64,000 bases of DNA from an uncultured Bacteroidota bacterium (lineage in GTDB: Bacteria; Bacteroidota; Rhodothermia; Balneolales; Balneolaceae), in contig CAJXOH010000002.1 in assembly GCA_913057895.1 (NCBI GenBank), forward strand, positions 1 to 64,000, given 5' to 3'. The position numbers were made by a program, and so were the translations under genes. Positions 27,642 to 36,407 of this stretch are shown here, piece by piece. Position 1 is the stretch's first letter. Every line of letters begins with the position of its first letter. The notes beneath the pieces were generated by a model that was not told the DNA's origin, did not search any database, and saw only the letters and a list, made by a program, of their open reading frames with translations.

Positions 27642-28109
27642 TTAGTTTGATGGCGCAATTTGTTGCTCTAAAAGTCCATACACATCTTCTGCTGAGGATG
27701 CTTCTAGAATCGAATGGCGCAACGCTTCCTTATTCATCAGCTTAGAGACCTGACTCAACAATTTAATATGATTTGCGCTCTCTTGCTTAGGGCCAATGAG
27801 TAAAAACACCAACTGTACCTTCTCATTGGAGTCTCCATCATAGTCCAAGGGCTCATCCAGCACACCAAATACAGCCATATGACCAGATACCTCATGCGTC
27901 TTACCATGAGGCAGTGCAAATCCAAAACCAACTGCAGTACTCATCACCTTCTCACGAGCCCAGACTGCATCTCGAGCGGCCTCAAACTGCTCATCGGACA
28001 CGCACTGTGGCTTCAAAGCTTCAAATAAAGCCTCAAATAGCTCTTTCTTTGAGCTCACAGAGGGGCGCATGACAATCGTTTCGGGGGATAAGAGATCTAG
28101 TAGATTCAT
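27642..28109 (-). CDS. ptsN: PTS EIIA (PtsN-type) domain protein
   Basis: A 155-residue single-domain EIIA of the fructose/mannitol/nitrogen class. The phosphorylated histidine is His68 in the motif GFALPHGKT. No EIIB or EIIC permease gene is nearby, so a regulatory (PtsN-like) role rather than sugar uptake is more likely, though EI and NPr partners are not visible here. It is followed by folD on the same strand and diverges from the ccmB-like gene across a gap of about 110 bp. The family call is firm; the specific symbol is less certain. Confidence 0.85.
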   Translation of the reverse strand: MNLLDLLSPETIVMRPSVSSKKELFEALFEALKPQCVSDEQFEAARDAVWAREKVMSTAVGFGFALPHGKTHEVSGHMAVFGVLDEPLDYDGDSNEKVQLVFLLIGPKQESANHIKLLSQVSKLMNKEALRHSILEASSAEDVYGLLEQQIAPSN

Positions 28110-28218
28110 TGCACATCAATAGTACGACAGACGCCACGCTTGTCCAAATCTGAGAGCCCAGTTCAAGCCACATTTTTGTATACTTAACCATCATTTAAAA
28201 CGCTTTTATTGAGTCCGT

Positions 28219-28890
28219 TTGAAAGCACTTTGGGCCATTCTACGTAAAGACATTCAGCAAGAAGCTCGTTCAGCAGCAATCCTTCCTACAGTTCTTGCCT
28301 TCACAGCAACAAGCTTGTTGCTGATCTTGTACACACTGCGTGCTCAAAACCTGGATCCAACACCACAAAGTGGATTATTATGGATTGTGTTGTTGTTCGC
28401 TAGTCTTACAGCCAGCCAGCGAGTCTTCCTTCATGAGCGCGACCAGCAAACGCTACCCATCCTTCTCCTCCATGGACATCCTCTTTCAATTTATGGAGGG
28501 AAGTTTCTGTTTAACATGACCGTACTAGCCAGCTTAATCACTTTGTTTAGTCTGCTTTATGTCTTGCTGATTAACAGTTCTATCGCACATTGGGGTGCTT
28601 TTGTCATATTGATTGTTGCTGGATCTATTGGACTCGCTGGGGTAACAACCATCACATCAGCTATGATGGCACAGACCGATAAACGAGGGGCTCTGTTTTC
28701 TGTTATTTCGATTCCATTACTTGTGCCGTTAATTATGATTTTGTCCCGAGTCACTACCACTGTGTTTTCAACTGGCACCCTCGACTCTTCATGGAATGAT
28801 GTAGCAGCATTAGTCGGATTTTGTGGGGTAAACATCACCCTTGGAATCATGTTTTTTGAGTCATTATTTAAAGAGGCATCAGCACAATGA
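28219..28890 (+). CDS. ccmB: Heme exporter protein CcmB-like membrane protein
   Basis: A 223-residue membrane protein with about six helices and the CcmB N-terminal pattern LRKDIQQEARS followed by a first helix, then the cytoplasmic loop FLHERDQQTLPILLLHG. CcmB is the permease partner of the CcmA ATPase in cytochrome c maturation. The start must be the TTG at 28219: an in-frame TGA lies three codons before it and no ATG occurs early in the protein. No ccmA or ccmC is adjacent. The stop overlaps holB as ATGA. Confidence 0.8.
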   Translation: MKALWAILRKDIQQEARSAAILPTVLAFTATSLLLILYTLRAQNLDPTPQSGLLWIVLLFASLTASQRVFLHERDQQTLPILLLHGHPLSIYGGKFLFNMTVLASLITLFSLLYVLLINSSIAHWGAFVILIVAGSIGLAGVTTITSAMMAQTDKRGALFSVISIPLLVPLIMILSRVTTTVFSTGTLDSSWNDVAALVGFCGVNITLGIMFFESLFKEASAQ

Positions 28891-30074
28891 TTCAACCAAG
28901 CATGATTCAACCAAATGACCCTCAAACATCATCAAACACACCGCTTGATGCACCGAGCCTTGTTGGGCAGGCGTCGTTACGTGAGCAATGTCACGCATTG
29001 CTTGCATCAAACCGTTTGGGGCACGCTTATTTGTTCGCAGGGGCAAAAGGTACTGGGGCCTTAGCGTTTGCATTAGCCTTTGCCGAAACAATTCAAGGAG
29101 GTGACCGTCCATGGTTTCACCACCCAGACATTCATGTATTCTTACCGGAACCAACGACGTTTAGCGATGCAGCTCGAAAGGAGCGTTTAGAAACGCTTCA
29201 TCAAGATTCCTATGCATTTGATCACGAAGGGGTACCCGTAGAGGGACGTTCAAACACGCAAGAACGTTCAAACGCTCGATCCTTTTATTCTATTGGCCAA
29301 TTTCGGGAGCTCATCAAACCTGTCACGGTATTACGTCCAAATACAGCAGAACGTCTCATTGTCGTATTGCACGATATAGATACGATGCGGGCTGAGTCTG
29401 CGAATGCTTTTTTAAAGCTACTTGAAGAACCTCCTAGAGATGTCATCTTTCTAATGACCACTCCATCCACTGACATCTTAATGCCAACGATTCTCTCACG
29501 ATGCCAGGTGTTGCGTCTATCACCATGCTCCCAGCAAGAGATTGTGTCAGCCTTGGTTGCAGATGGACGCTCTGTCGAGGATGCTCAACTTGCTGCACAG
29601 TTGAGTCACGGACAGGTTGGATTGGCCAAAGCCATGGATGTGGATGCCTTTCGATCCTCCAAAGAGGAGCTTATCCAATTTTTACGAGCTTCATACACGA
29701 TGGATGCAGCTTCCATCAGCGCTCTTACTCAACGAGTCGCTCAAAGCTATTCCTTAGAACAGCAAATCGCATGGCTAGGCTCACTTGAATGGATGCTTCG
29801 TGATTTACTTCTACTGCGTGAAACAGGGGATTCAACCATGATTTTGCATCAGGATCAAGCAAAGGTGATGACCGATTTTATTAAAGCTCTTGGCGATGCA
29901 CGCATTGATGAGATGATTGAGGTCGTTGGCCAGACGAAGCCATGGCTTCTGCAAAACGTACAAATGAAGTTGATTCTACCTGTGATATCCTTTCGCTTTG
30001 CCGCTCTTATGAGAGGTGAAGATCCGATGATTTCTCATCATGACTCTTGGAAACATTACCCCGCGGCAGGATGA
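28887..30074 (+). CDS. holB: DNA polymerase III delta' subunit-like AAA protein
   Basis: Clamp-loader subunit of the replicative polymerase. The 395-residue protein has the delta'/tau N-terminal pattern LVGQASLREQCHALLASNRLGHAYLFAGAKGTGALA, the NAFLKLLEEPP motif and the SRC motif (ILSRCQVLRL). The Walker A lysine is absent (AGAKGTGALA), in keeping with a non-ATP-binding delta' role, and there is no zinc-binding Cys cluster before HHPD. An insert of acidic/polar sequence follows HHPDIHVFLPEP. It overlaps ccmB and dapF by 4 nt each. Confidence 0.88.
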   Translation: MIQPSMIQPNDPQTSSNTPLDAPSLVGQASLREQCHALLASNRLGHAYLFAGAKGTGALAFALAFAETIQGGDRPWFHHPDIHVFLPEPTTFSDAARKERLETLHQDSYAFDHEGVPVEGRSNTQERSNARSFYSIGQFRELIKPVTVLRPNTAERLIVVLHDIDTMRAESANAFLKLLEEPPRDVIFLMTTPSTDILMPTILSRCQVLRLSPCSQQEIVSALVADGRSVEDAQLAAQLSHGQVGLAKAMDVDAFRSSKEELIQFLRASYTMDAASISALTQRVAQSYSLEQQIAWLGSLEWMLRDLLLLRETGDSTMILHQDQAKVMTDFIKALGDARIDEMIEVVGQTKPWLLQNVQMKLILPVISFRFAALMRGEDPMISHHDSWKHYPAAG

Positions 30075-30919
30075 GTGAGATCACGATCCCTTTCTGGAAA
30101 GTGGAAGCCACTGGAAATGATTTCATTTATTTACCAAAGCTACCAGATTCACTCACACAGGATGAACACAAAGCACTGAAATGGCTTCGAATGGTTGCAC
30201 CGATTCTCTGTGACCGACATACTGGGATCGGAGGTGATGGGGTTTTGTGGACTCGTCCAGGTGGTAGTACAGAGAGCCCAATAATGGGATTTTTGAATCC
30301 AGATGGAAGTGATGCGGGGATGTGTGGTAATGGTGGGCGCTGTTTTGCCGCATTACACCCAGAAGCAGATCAGATAGACGTTCATGGGGTTCAGTACCCA
30401 GTCCACCATGTTGGCTCCAATGGGCCATCCAGTGACATTGCACTCACATTCCCTGGTGATGTGATGGTTCAAAAACATGCTCCCTTTGACGCATTAGAGC
30501 ACCTTGGACCTGTATATCAAGTCTACACTGGGACGGAGCATGCTGTTGTGTGCCATCCAGCATCTGTAGAGGAACTTCATGCTCTTCGACACCATCGATT
30601 TTTTCAACCCAAAGGGACAAATGCGAGTGAATGTCTGCATCATGAAAGCGGCCTTTCCGTACGGACATTTGAACGTGGTGTTGAAGCTTTAACACAATCA
30701 TGTGGTACAGGTGTGGTAGCGTGTGCATTGGCCTGGTGGTCCAATCAACCCTTTGATGGAGATTCAAACATTGACTCTGTACGCGTGCTTACCGATGGAG
30801 GAACATTAACAGTCGGAGCAAAACGCACGGGATCCACAACCTTTACCTCATGCACACTTCAAGGGGCAGCAGGCAAACGATTCGAAGGGTCGATTGCGTT
30901 ACCTTTCCCAACTAAATGA
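30071..30919 (+). CDS. dapF: Diaminopimelate epimerase
   Basis: Converts LL- to meso-diaminopimelate for lysine and peptidoglycan. I take the ATG at 30071 (MSEITIPFWKVEATGNDFIYL), which makes an ATGA overlap with holB; an in-frame TTG at 30047 is less likely. The 282-residue protein has both catalytic cysteines, Cys85 in DAGMCGNGGRC and Cys211 in TQSCGTGVVA, plus the CDRHTGIGGDG motif and FERGVE near 200. Eleven bases separate it from the next gene. Confidence 0.95.
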   Translation: MSEITIPFWKVEATGNDFIYLPKLPDSLTQDEHKALKWLRMVAPILCDRHTGIGGDGVLWTRPGGSTESPIMGFLNPDGSDAGMCGNGGRCFAALHPEADQIDVHGVQYPVHHVGSNGPSSDIALTFPGDVMVQKHAPFDALEHLGPVYQVYTGTEHAVVCHPASVEELHALRHHRFFQPKGTNASECLHHESGLSVRTFERGVEALTQSCGTGVVACALAWWSNQPFDGDSNIDSVRVLTDGGTLTVGAKRTGSTTFTSCTLQGAAGKRFEGSIALPFPTK

Positions 30920-30929
30920 AGCCAACAAC

Positions 30930-32198
30930 ATGATCCGCATTCTCAAATTTGTACTGATCTTCATCACATTCGCTGTTATTCTTTTAGGGAGTATTGTATG
31001 GATCAATAAGGACGCGTACGAAACTCTTTTTGCAAATCGAGAAAGCATGGCAGAGGGGTCTGAATGGGTCGAGGATACCTATTCACTACAAGGGTTAACG
31101 GAATACATCCGTAAACAACCCATGCCTGTATCACTGGTGAGTCAAGTGGTCGACCAAGATTCTGTACTTGCACTCAACGCCCAAACTCCTCGTCCCATTG
31201 GTATGCTATCGAGTTTATGGGTACTAATGGCTTTGTCAGAAGAAATCGAAAAAGGGGCTCTACGTGCTGATCAAGAATTACGATGGAGTGAAATCACAGC
31301 TTATCAAATCCCAGGTGTTAGCGAGCAAGATCATGTCGCTCTCGAGGAAGCCTTACGTTCCCTAAAAGATGAGAGTGAAGGGATTCGCGAAGTGGATGGT
31401 GAACTCTACGTCACACTTGATAAAGCTGCACAATTGCTACCCGAAATGGGTGATTTAGCCCTCGCAGACGCGATCATTCACACGATCGGCCAAGACGCTT
31501 TGCAACAGTACCATAGTCAATGGATAGACCTCTTTGGCTGGCAGTTCACAGAAGCGCCTGTCCCCTTTTCGGGACTTTATTTAGCGATGTCCGAAGGGGT
31601 ACTTGATGCTGTAGCAGATACACTGGATGTGCAGAGCGCTTTGAGTGACTCAACGTTCGTTTCTAAAGAAACTAGGCAACAGATGCACCAATGGATGTGG
31701 GCATTATCTAGTGCGTACCAATCCCAAGAACGAGAGGAAGCACGTTTATGGCGTGAAACGATGGAGGATCAACGATTGGGCATCAATTTTATGCAGGAGC
31801 GAGACAGATTGGCGCTATTTCCTCTGAGTACGGCCTCAGAAATGGAGCAGGCACTTCGGTATATATTGCGTCAACAAGCCTCAAACGAACCCACTGCAGA
31901 ACGCGTCCTATCATGGCTTGATTGGCCGATGGCACAAAAGAAAACCACTCGTGACTTTGCATGGTATGGAGCACAATATGATAGCCGCATGGGATTCTTA
32001 GGTGGCTATGACATTGGAACAAGTGGGTATACAGGCAACACGACAGTCCAAGTGGTACTCTTTGACCGCCTCCCAGTCGCATTTTGGTTTCATTTATCTG
32101 CAAATCATATGCAACAAGACTACCAACAACGCTTATCTTATGATCCTGCCTTGATCGCATCCACAAAGCGTGCGATACGGTTATCACAATCCCCATAA
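30930..32198 (+). CDS. Membrane-anchored serine-hydrolase-like protein with a degenerate active site
   Basis: The start at 30930 (MIRILKFVLIFITF) puts a membrane anchor at residues 4-24; an upstream in-frame ATG at 30894 lies inside dapF. The region NAQTPRPIGMLSSLWVLMALSEEIEKGALRADQEL (83-117) resembles the active-site helix region of class A beta-lactamase-like hydrolases. Where SxxK is expected, the sequence is S94-S-L-W97, with no lysine. A GTSGYTGN stretch near residue 370 may replace the KTG box. I infer a non-catalytic member or a distant relative acting outside the cytoplasmic membrane. Function is unknown. It lies in a run with dapF, a DUF3592-like protein and an RsmI-like protein. 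Confidence 0.6.
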   Translation: MIRILKFVLIFITFAVILLGSIVWINKDAYETLFANRESMAEGSEWVEDTYSLQGLTEYIRKQPMPVSLVSQVVDQDSVLALNAQTPRPIGMLSSLWVLMALSEEIEKGALRADQELRWSEITAYQIPGVSEQDHVALEEALRSLKDESEGIREVDGELYVTLDKAAQLLPEMGDLALADAIIHTIGQDALQQYHSQWIDLFGWQFTEAPVPFSGLYLAMSEGVLDAVADTLDVQSALSDSTFVSKETRQQMHQWMWALSSAYQSQEREEARLWRETMEDQRLGINFMQERDRLALFPLSTASEMEQALRYILRQQASNEPTAERVLSWLDWPMAQKKTTRDFAWYGAQYDSRMGFLGGYDIGTSGYTGNTTVQVVLFDRLPVAFWFHLSANHMQQDYQQRLSYDPALIASTKRAIRLSQSP

Positions 32199-32217
32199 CG
32201 AGTTAGCTCAACGTGCC

Positions 32218-32688
32218 GTGAAAAAATTAGCCTATTTACTGTGGCTCCTACCTATCTACTTTGTGGTCATGATGGGACATCAGCTTTGGATTTTAAATGG
32301 CATGAATCAAACGTATGATCAAGGAGAAAGTTTGATTGCTACGATTGAAGAGGTAGATATCAAGCAAATTGCCGCTCAAACCAATGGCTACGTCGATTTA
32401 CGATTCACACCTTCATCGGGGAATGTCGTACGTGAACGATTGACACTATCCGTTCAGTTGGCCGCCGATGTACTGGAGTCTGAGGTTGTCGCCATTAGAT
32501 ACTTGCCTAGCTCTTCCAAGTCTATTGTTATGACAACCACGTACGACCTCCATAAACGAGTGATTTACTCCAACCTTGCGATGATGGGGCTCTCTTTGCT
32601 GGCTGTACTTGTCATTGCTGTAGGTGGAACCTTTTTTGCACGACGTAAGGAACAATCCTTGGAATTCACAGAAGCTACAGAAGCGTAG
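32218..32688 (+). CDS. DUF3592-like small membrane protein
   Basis: A GTG at 32218 gives a 156-residue protein (MKKLAYLLWLLPIYFVV...). A longer frame from an ATG at 32170 would overlap the upstream gene's end and add a hydrophilic head before the first helix. Two membrane helices (about 5-25 and 120-145) flank an extracytoplasmic domain (ATIEEVDIKQIAAQTNGYVDLRFTPSSG...VAIRYLPSSSKSIV) that fits the DUF3592 layout. The C-terminus is short and charged. Function is unknown. It is 4 bp before the methylase gene. Confidence 0.65.
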   Translation: MKKLAYLLWLLPIYFVVMMGHQLWILNGMNQTYDQGESLIATIEEVDIKQIAAQTNGYVDLRFTPSSGNVVRERLTLSVQLAADVLESEVVAIRYLPSSSKSIVMTTTYDLHKRVIYSNLAMMGLSLLAVLVIAVGGTFFARRKEQSLEFTEATEA

Positions 32689-32692
32689 CGCC

Positions 32693-33400
32693 ATGCCAAG
32701 CCTCTACCTCATACCTACGCCACTCGCAAAAGGGGTTGAGCATCATGGATTGCCCGAGTCTACACTTACGACCATTCGGTCTATTGACCAGTTTATTGTT
32801 GAATCACAGGCCATGGCTCAGGGGTTTCTTCAATGGGTTCAGCACCCAACTCCTGATTATCAGCGCACCCATCGAATTCTGAATAAAAAAACACCACCTG
32901 AAGAGATCTTCTCGTTAATGGAGCTTTTTCAACATGGCGACGTTGGATATTTTTCAGAAGCAGGCGCACCCGCTGTAGCAGACCCTGGCGCCACATTGGT
33001 AAGGATGGCTCATGACAAAGGGTTTCAAGTGATCCCTCTTGTGGGCCCTTCCTCTATTTTGATGGCATTAATGGCGTCTGGCATGAATGGACAGTCGTTC
33101 ACCTTCCATGGGTATCTCCCGATTGATCAGTCGGCGCGCAAGAGGGCATTACAGACGTTGGAATCTACGTCGTCTCACAATCAGTCCACACATCTCTTTA
33201 TCGAGACTCCTCATCGTACCGAAGCACTTTTAACGGATTGCAAAACAGTTTGTAAAGGGTCTACGAGAGTATGTGTAGCAGCTTCCCTCACGATGAGTGA
33301 GCAGCGCATTGTATCCAAACCCATGGAACAGTGGACCATGGAAGAAATCGCTTCTTTCTCCAATCAACCTGCTGTATTTTGTTTAGAAGCCTCATCCTGA
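32693..33400 (+). CDS. RsmI-like SAM-dependent methyltransferase (paralogue)
   Basis: Tetrapyrrole-methylase-fold protein of 235 residues. I start at 32693 (MPSLYLIPTPLAKG), where family similarity begins. The layout follows RsmI (LYLIPTPL, then EAGAPAVADPGATLV, FHGYLP and ETPHRTEALL), but the RsmI CEDTR motif is replaced by VESQAMA and DAGTPGISDP by EAGAPAVADP. It is therefore a distinct subfamily, seen beside true RsmI in Bacteroidota. The substrate is unknown; an rRNA or small-molecule target is possible. Confidence 0.8.
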   Translation: MPSLYLIPTPLAKGVEHHGLPESTLTTIRSIDQFIVESQAMAQGFLQWVQHPTPDYQRTHRILNKKTPPEEIFSLMELFQHGDVGYFSEAGAPAVADPGATLVRMAHDKGFQVIPLVGPSSILMALMASGMNGQSFTFHGYLPIDQSARKRALQTLESTSSHNQSTHLFIETPHRTEALLTDCKTVCKGSTRVCVAASLTMSEQRIVSKPMEQWTMEEIASFSNQPAVFCLEASS

Positions 33401-33457
33401 GATTCTATGTTGAATCGATAGGTGTTTTGAAACCAGCCATCCAATTAAGAACTGGGC

Positions 33458-34099
33458 ATGTTTTCCAACAAGAACCAGCCAAGTCATACTTCTGAACGGT
33501 TTAACAGCCTGACACATTTTATTGGGTTACTTGCTGCAATTGTAGCTGGTAGCATATTGGTGTGGGCAACCATTCTAGATGGCGCGGTCTGGAAAATCGC
33601 TAGTGCATTGTTGTATGTGAGCTCACTGATCGCCTTGTATACAACGTCGACGCTATATCATGCCTCATCTGGATGGGCCAAAAAGGTTTTCCAGAAGTTG
33701 GATCACATTGCCATTTATATGCTTATCGCTGGTAGTTACAGTCCATTTTTACTCGTTGAGATTGATCAATCGGTTGGTTGGCCTATTTTTTCGGTGATTT
33801 GGACACTTGCAATTGCTGGGATCATCATTGAGTTACTTCCAGGAAAACGCCAGCGAATTTTGGCGATCCTGATGTACTTTGCAATGTCATATGCCATAGT
33901 AACCTACAGCGGCTCAATTCTTGCTGATTTACCTCAAAATGGTCTCTTTTGGCTCGTATTAGGAGGTGTATTCTACACAGGTGGGGTTGGCTTCTATGTG
34001 ATGGACAAGAAATTTAGATATGCCCACGCTATTTGGCATCTGTTTGTCGTTGCAGGGAGTGCAAGCCATTTTGTCGTGATTTTTTCCATCCTTGTTTGA
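33458..34099 (+). CDS. Hemolysin III / TrhA family membrane protein (PAQR)
   Basis: A 213-residue protein with seven predicted membrane helices. It carries the PAQR-type zinc-site motifs: ERFNSLTHFIG at the N-terminus, TSTLYHAS with KLDHIAIYMLIAGSYSPF in the middle, and HAIWHLFVVAGSASHF at the end, whose histidines are the expected metal ligands. Bacterial members are linked to membrane energetics and fluidity rather than true hemolysis. It is separated by about 60 bp from the methylase gene and converges on mutL. Confidence 0.9.
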   Translation: MFSNKNQPSHTSERFNSLTHFIGLLAAIVAGSILVWATILDGAVWKIASALLYVSSLIALYTTSTLYHASSGWAKKVFQKLDHIAIYMLIAGSYSPFLLVEIDQSVGWPIFSVIWTLAIAGIIIELLPGKRQRILAILMYFAMSYAIVTYSGSILADLPQNGLFWLVLGGVFYTGGVGFYVMDKKFRYAHAIWHLFVVAGSASHFVVIFSILV

Positions 34100-34162
34100 T
34101 GTCGTACCCTGTTGCACGAAGGGCCCATGAATTCACAGAGTTGACGCCTGAGTACTACCCTG

Positions 34163-34183
34163 AGTACTTCTATGAAAAGTACT
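34163..34183. terminator. Hairpin between hemolysin III gene and mutL
   Basis: AGTACTT (34163-34169) and AAGTACT (34177-34183) pair around a 7-base loop. The repeat spans the mutL stop and the 70-bp convergent gap. Just upstream, CCTGAGTACT occurs twice in tandem (34147-34156 and 34159-34168). A terminator role for either gene is possible but there is no T-tract. Confidence 0.3.
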
Positions 34184-35981
34184 TGGCCAAATCTTCCATC
34201 GACCACATTTGTACTATTTGGCGGCCGAGTGGATCGTGCCATGGGTCTTGACAGGCAAAAAGTTGATCCATCAAGGCCTCCATTTCTTTCATTGTAAGAG
34301 ACTTCCCTCTCGGAATTGCGGCATGAATCGCAAACGCAATGGCCACTTTTTCAATACGAGAAAACCCTTTCTTAGAATCTAGTTCCCGAAATTGATCCAA
34401 GACTTCTTGAAGAATTGATTTTTCCCCCCCTTGTGATAAATCTGCAGGCACACCACTCAACATGACAGACCGGCCCGATAATAGATCCATAGAGAAGCCC
34501 ATTCGAACTAATTCTGGCTCAATCTCCTTGACCAGTTCATAATCTGAAGCTGAAAGCTCAATCGTTTGAGAAAACAATAACTGTTGAGACGATGGGAGTG
34601 CTCTTTCAGAGTCTTCCATTGCACGATCAAACAGAATACGGCGATGCGCCAGATACTGATCAATCATGCACAATCCAGAACGTGTATGGCTCAAAACGTA
34701 TTGACGATGTAGCTGCCAAAAGTTTTTGGTGTTCGAGTCAAGGGACGCAACCATTTGTCCTTGAGCAGAGACATTAGCAGAGTCACCCATCGCCAGGCTT
34801 TTTGCATCATTCGCTCCATAAAGTGTGTCTGTAATGGCTTTTCCAGTCTCCCCTTTTAGCGTAGAATACCCAAATGATTGGAGTCCTTTCTCGAAGTTAG
34901 CCATTGGGTTTGACGCCCCTTTTTGCCCACCCGAAAACCCATCTTGATCGCTAGCCCCTCCAATCGACTGTTCTCCTTGCCAGTCCATAGGATTCATATT
35001 GGGCACGCCTAATGCCTGATTAAGCGTCTTCCGTACGACGGATGCGACCAAACGCTGAACGCTTCGCTCATCGCTAAATTTCACCTCAAGCTTTGCTGGA
35101 TGAACATTCACATCTACATCCTCTGGATTCATCTCCAGAAACAGGGCGAAAAATGGAAACTCTCGACCTTGCGTCCATGGCTCATACACCTTTAGAACGT
35201 GATACATCAAGATTTTGTGCTGTATGGGGCGGCGATTCACAAAAAAGAATTGATCCCCTCTTGTCTTCTTTGTCAGTTTAGGATCGCTGATTACCCCTTT
35301 TATTCTGAAAAGTCCTGCCTCTTCATGCACCGGGATTAAGCTTGCACGAAACGAAGAGCCAAATATGGCAACCGCTCGATCTGTATATGAATCGACAGAA
35401 GGAAGTTGGTAGACGGGTTCACCATTTGCGAAACACTCTAGATGCACTTCAGGATTTGCAAGGGCGACCTGCTGTACGACTTGAAGAGCGTTTTTTAGCT
35501 CTGTAGCATCAGTTCGAAGAAATCGTTTACGGGCTGGCACATTATAAAATAGTTGATCCACTTGCACCCGAGTTCCTGGCTCCACTGGGGAAGGCTCAAA
35601 CGTCTTCTGGTCTCCCCCATGGACAACGATTCTATGCCCTATATCATCGCCATGGCGCTGGCTACGCACCTCCATTTGCGAAACTGACGCGATAGAAGCC
35701 ATAGCTTCACCACGAAAACCCAACGTTGAAATAGACTGTAAATCTTCGACGGCTTTAATTTTAGACGTCGCATGGGCCTCGAGGCAGAGTTGTAAATCAG
35801 CAGGAGACATTCCACACCCATTATCCTCAACTTGAATCCTTTCCTTACCGGCTGCCTCCAAGCGGACGACAATATGCGTTGCTCCTGCATCTAAAGCATT
35901 ATCCAACAACTCTTTAACGACAGATGCGGGGCGTTGCACCACCTCCCCAGCAGCGATCTTATTCGCTAAGTCAGGGGACAT
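34170..35981 (-). CDS. mutL: DNA mismatch repair protein MutL with degenerate endonuclease motifs
   Basis: The 603-residue protein has a clear N-terminal GHKL ATPase: VVKELLDNALDAGA (21-34), VEDNGCGMS (51-59), GFRGEAMASIASV (88-100) and NVHPAKLEVKF (292-302). A linker (about 325-420) and the C-terminal dimerisation domain follow. In endonuclease-type MutL the latter carries DQHAx2Ex4E; here it reads DQYLAHRRILFD (441-452), and the later ACR and CPHGRP boxes read AIHAAIPRGKS (551-561) and WHDPLGRQIV (581-590). The metal site therefore looks lost. The ATG start trims the usual first strand by about four residues; the upstream codons (ITK before the Met) fit the family but offer no standard start. 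Confidence 0.93.
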   Translation of the reverse strand: MSPDLANKIAAGEVVQRPASVVKELLDNALDAGATHIVVRLEAAGKERIQVEDNGCGMSPADLQLCLEAHATSKIKAVEDLQSISTLGFRGEAMASIASVSQMEVRSQRHGDDIGHRIVVHGGDQKTFEPSPVEPGTRVQVDQLFYNVPARKRFLRTDATELKNALQVVQQVALANPEVHLECFANGEPVYQLPSVDSYTDRAVAIFGSSFRASLIPVHEEAGLFRIKGVISDPKLTKKTRGDQFFFVNRRPIQHKILMYHVLKVYEPWTQGREFPFFALFLEMNPEDVDVNVHPAKLEVKFSDERSVQRLVASVVRKTLNQALGVPNMNPMDWQGEQSIGGASDQDGFSGGQKGASNPMANFEKGLQSFGYSTLKGETGKAITDTLYGANDAKSLAMGDSANVSAQGQMVASLDSNTKNFWQLHRQYVLSHTRSGLCMIDQYLAHRRILFDRAMEDSERALPSSQQLLFSQTIELSASDYELVKEIEPELVRMGFSMDLLSGRSVMLSGVPADLSQGGEKSILQEVLDQFRELDSKKGFSRIEKVAIAFAIHAAIPRGKSLTMKEMEALMDQLFACQDPWHDPLGRQIVQMWSMEDLAKYFS

Positions 35982-36062
35982 CTTCGTTATGAGTGCATCG
36001 ATAGTATTAATAAGGCATTCCTCGTTGAGGGGTTGATAGGGGTTTTTACTGTGCCGGCGCCG

Positions 36063-36263
36063 TTATGAGGTAAGAATCCAAAGTACAAGGATCAACAAAG
36101 CGACCATTGTCATCACCCGTAACCCTTGTGAGCCCTTACGCCGTCTAACCGTATCGATCTTTATAGAGCGCTTCTTGCGTTCTTCTTCTTTTGGATCGTA
36201 GTAACGTGTGGGTAAATCAAACGAACGCGGCCGTCGAGTTTTCCCGAAAATTGGAGATAACAT
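36063..36263 (-). CDS. Small single-pass membrane protein
   Basis: A 66-residue protein with a basic, polar N-terminal part (FDLPTRYYDPKEEERKKRSIKI) and one C-terminal membrane helix (about 49-65, VMTMVALLILVLWILTS). The RYYDPxxEE pattern is one I associate with small hypothetical proteins of Bacteroidota. It lies 81 bp before mutL on the same strand. No function can be assigned. Confidence 0.65.
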   Translation of the reverse strand: MLSPIFGKTRRPRSFDLPTRYYDPKEEERKKRSIKIDTVRRRKGSQGLRVMTMVALLILVLWILTS

Positions 36264-36407
36264 TTGAATCTATTGGGTAGGGTTCGACCATGTAAACTAT
36301 CACAAGCAAGATAAAGGTTTCATAATGATTTTGTACTTTTAGCATCGATCAATAACCACAAATTCATGTCATGTGAATCCCACTCATGACCGAAATGCCC
36401 CATTTTT

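Noticed and set aside
36368-36390. GTCATG...CATGAC inverted repeat before icd as an operator
   Set aside because: Six-base arms with an 11-base spacer are within chance expectation for this length of sequence.
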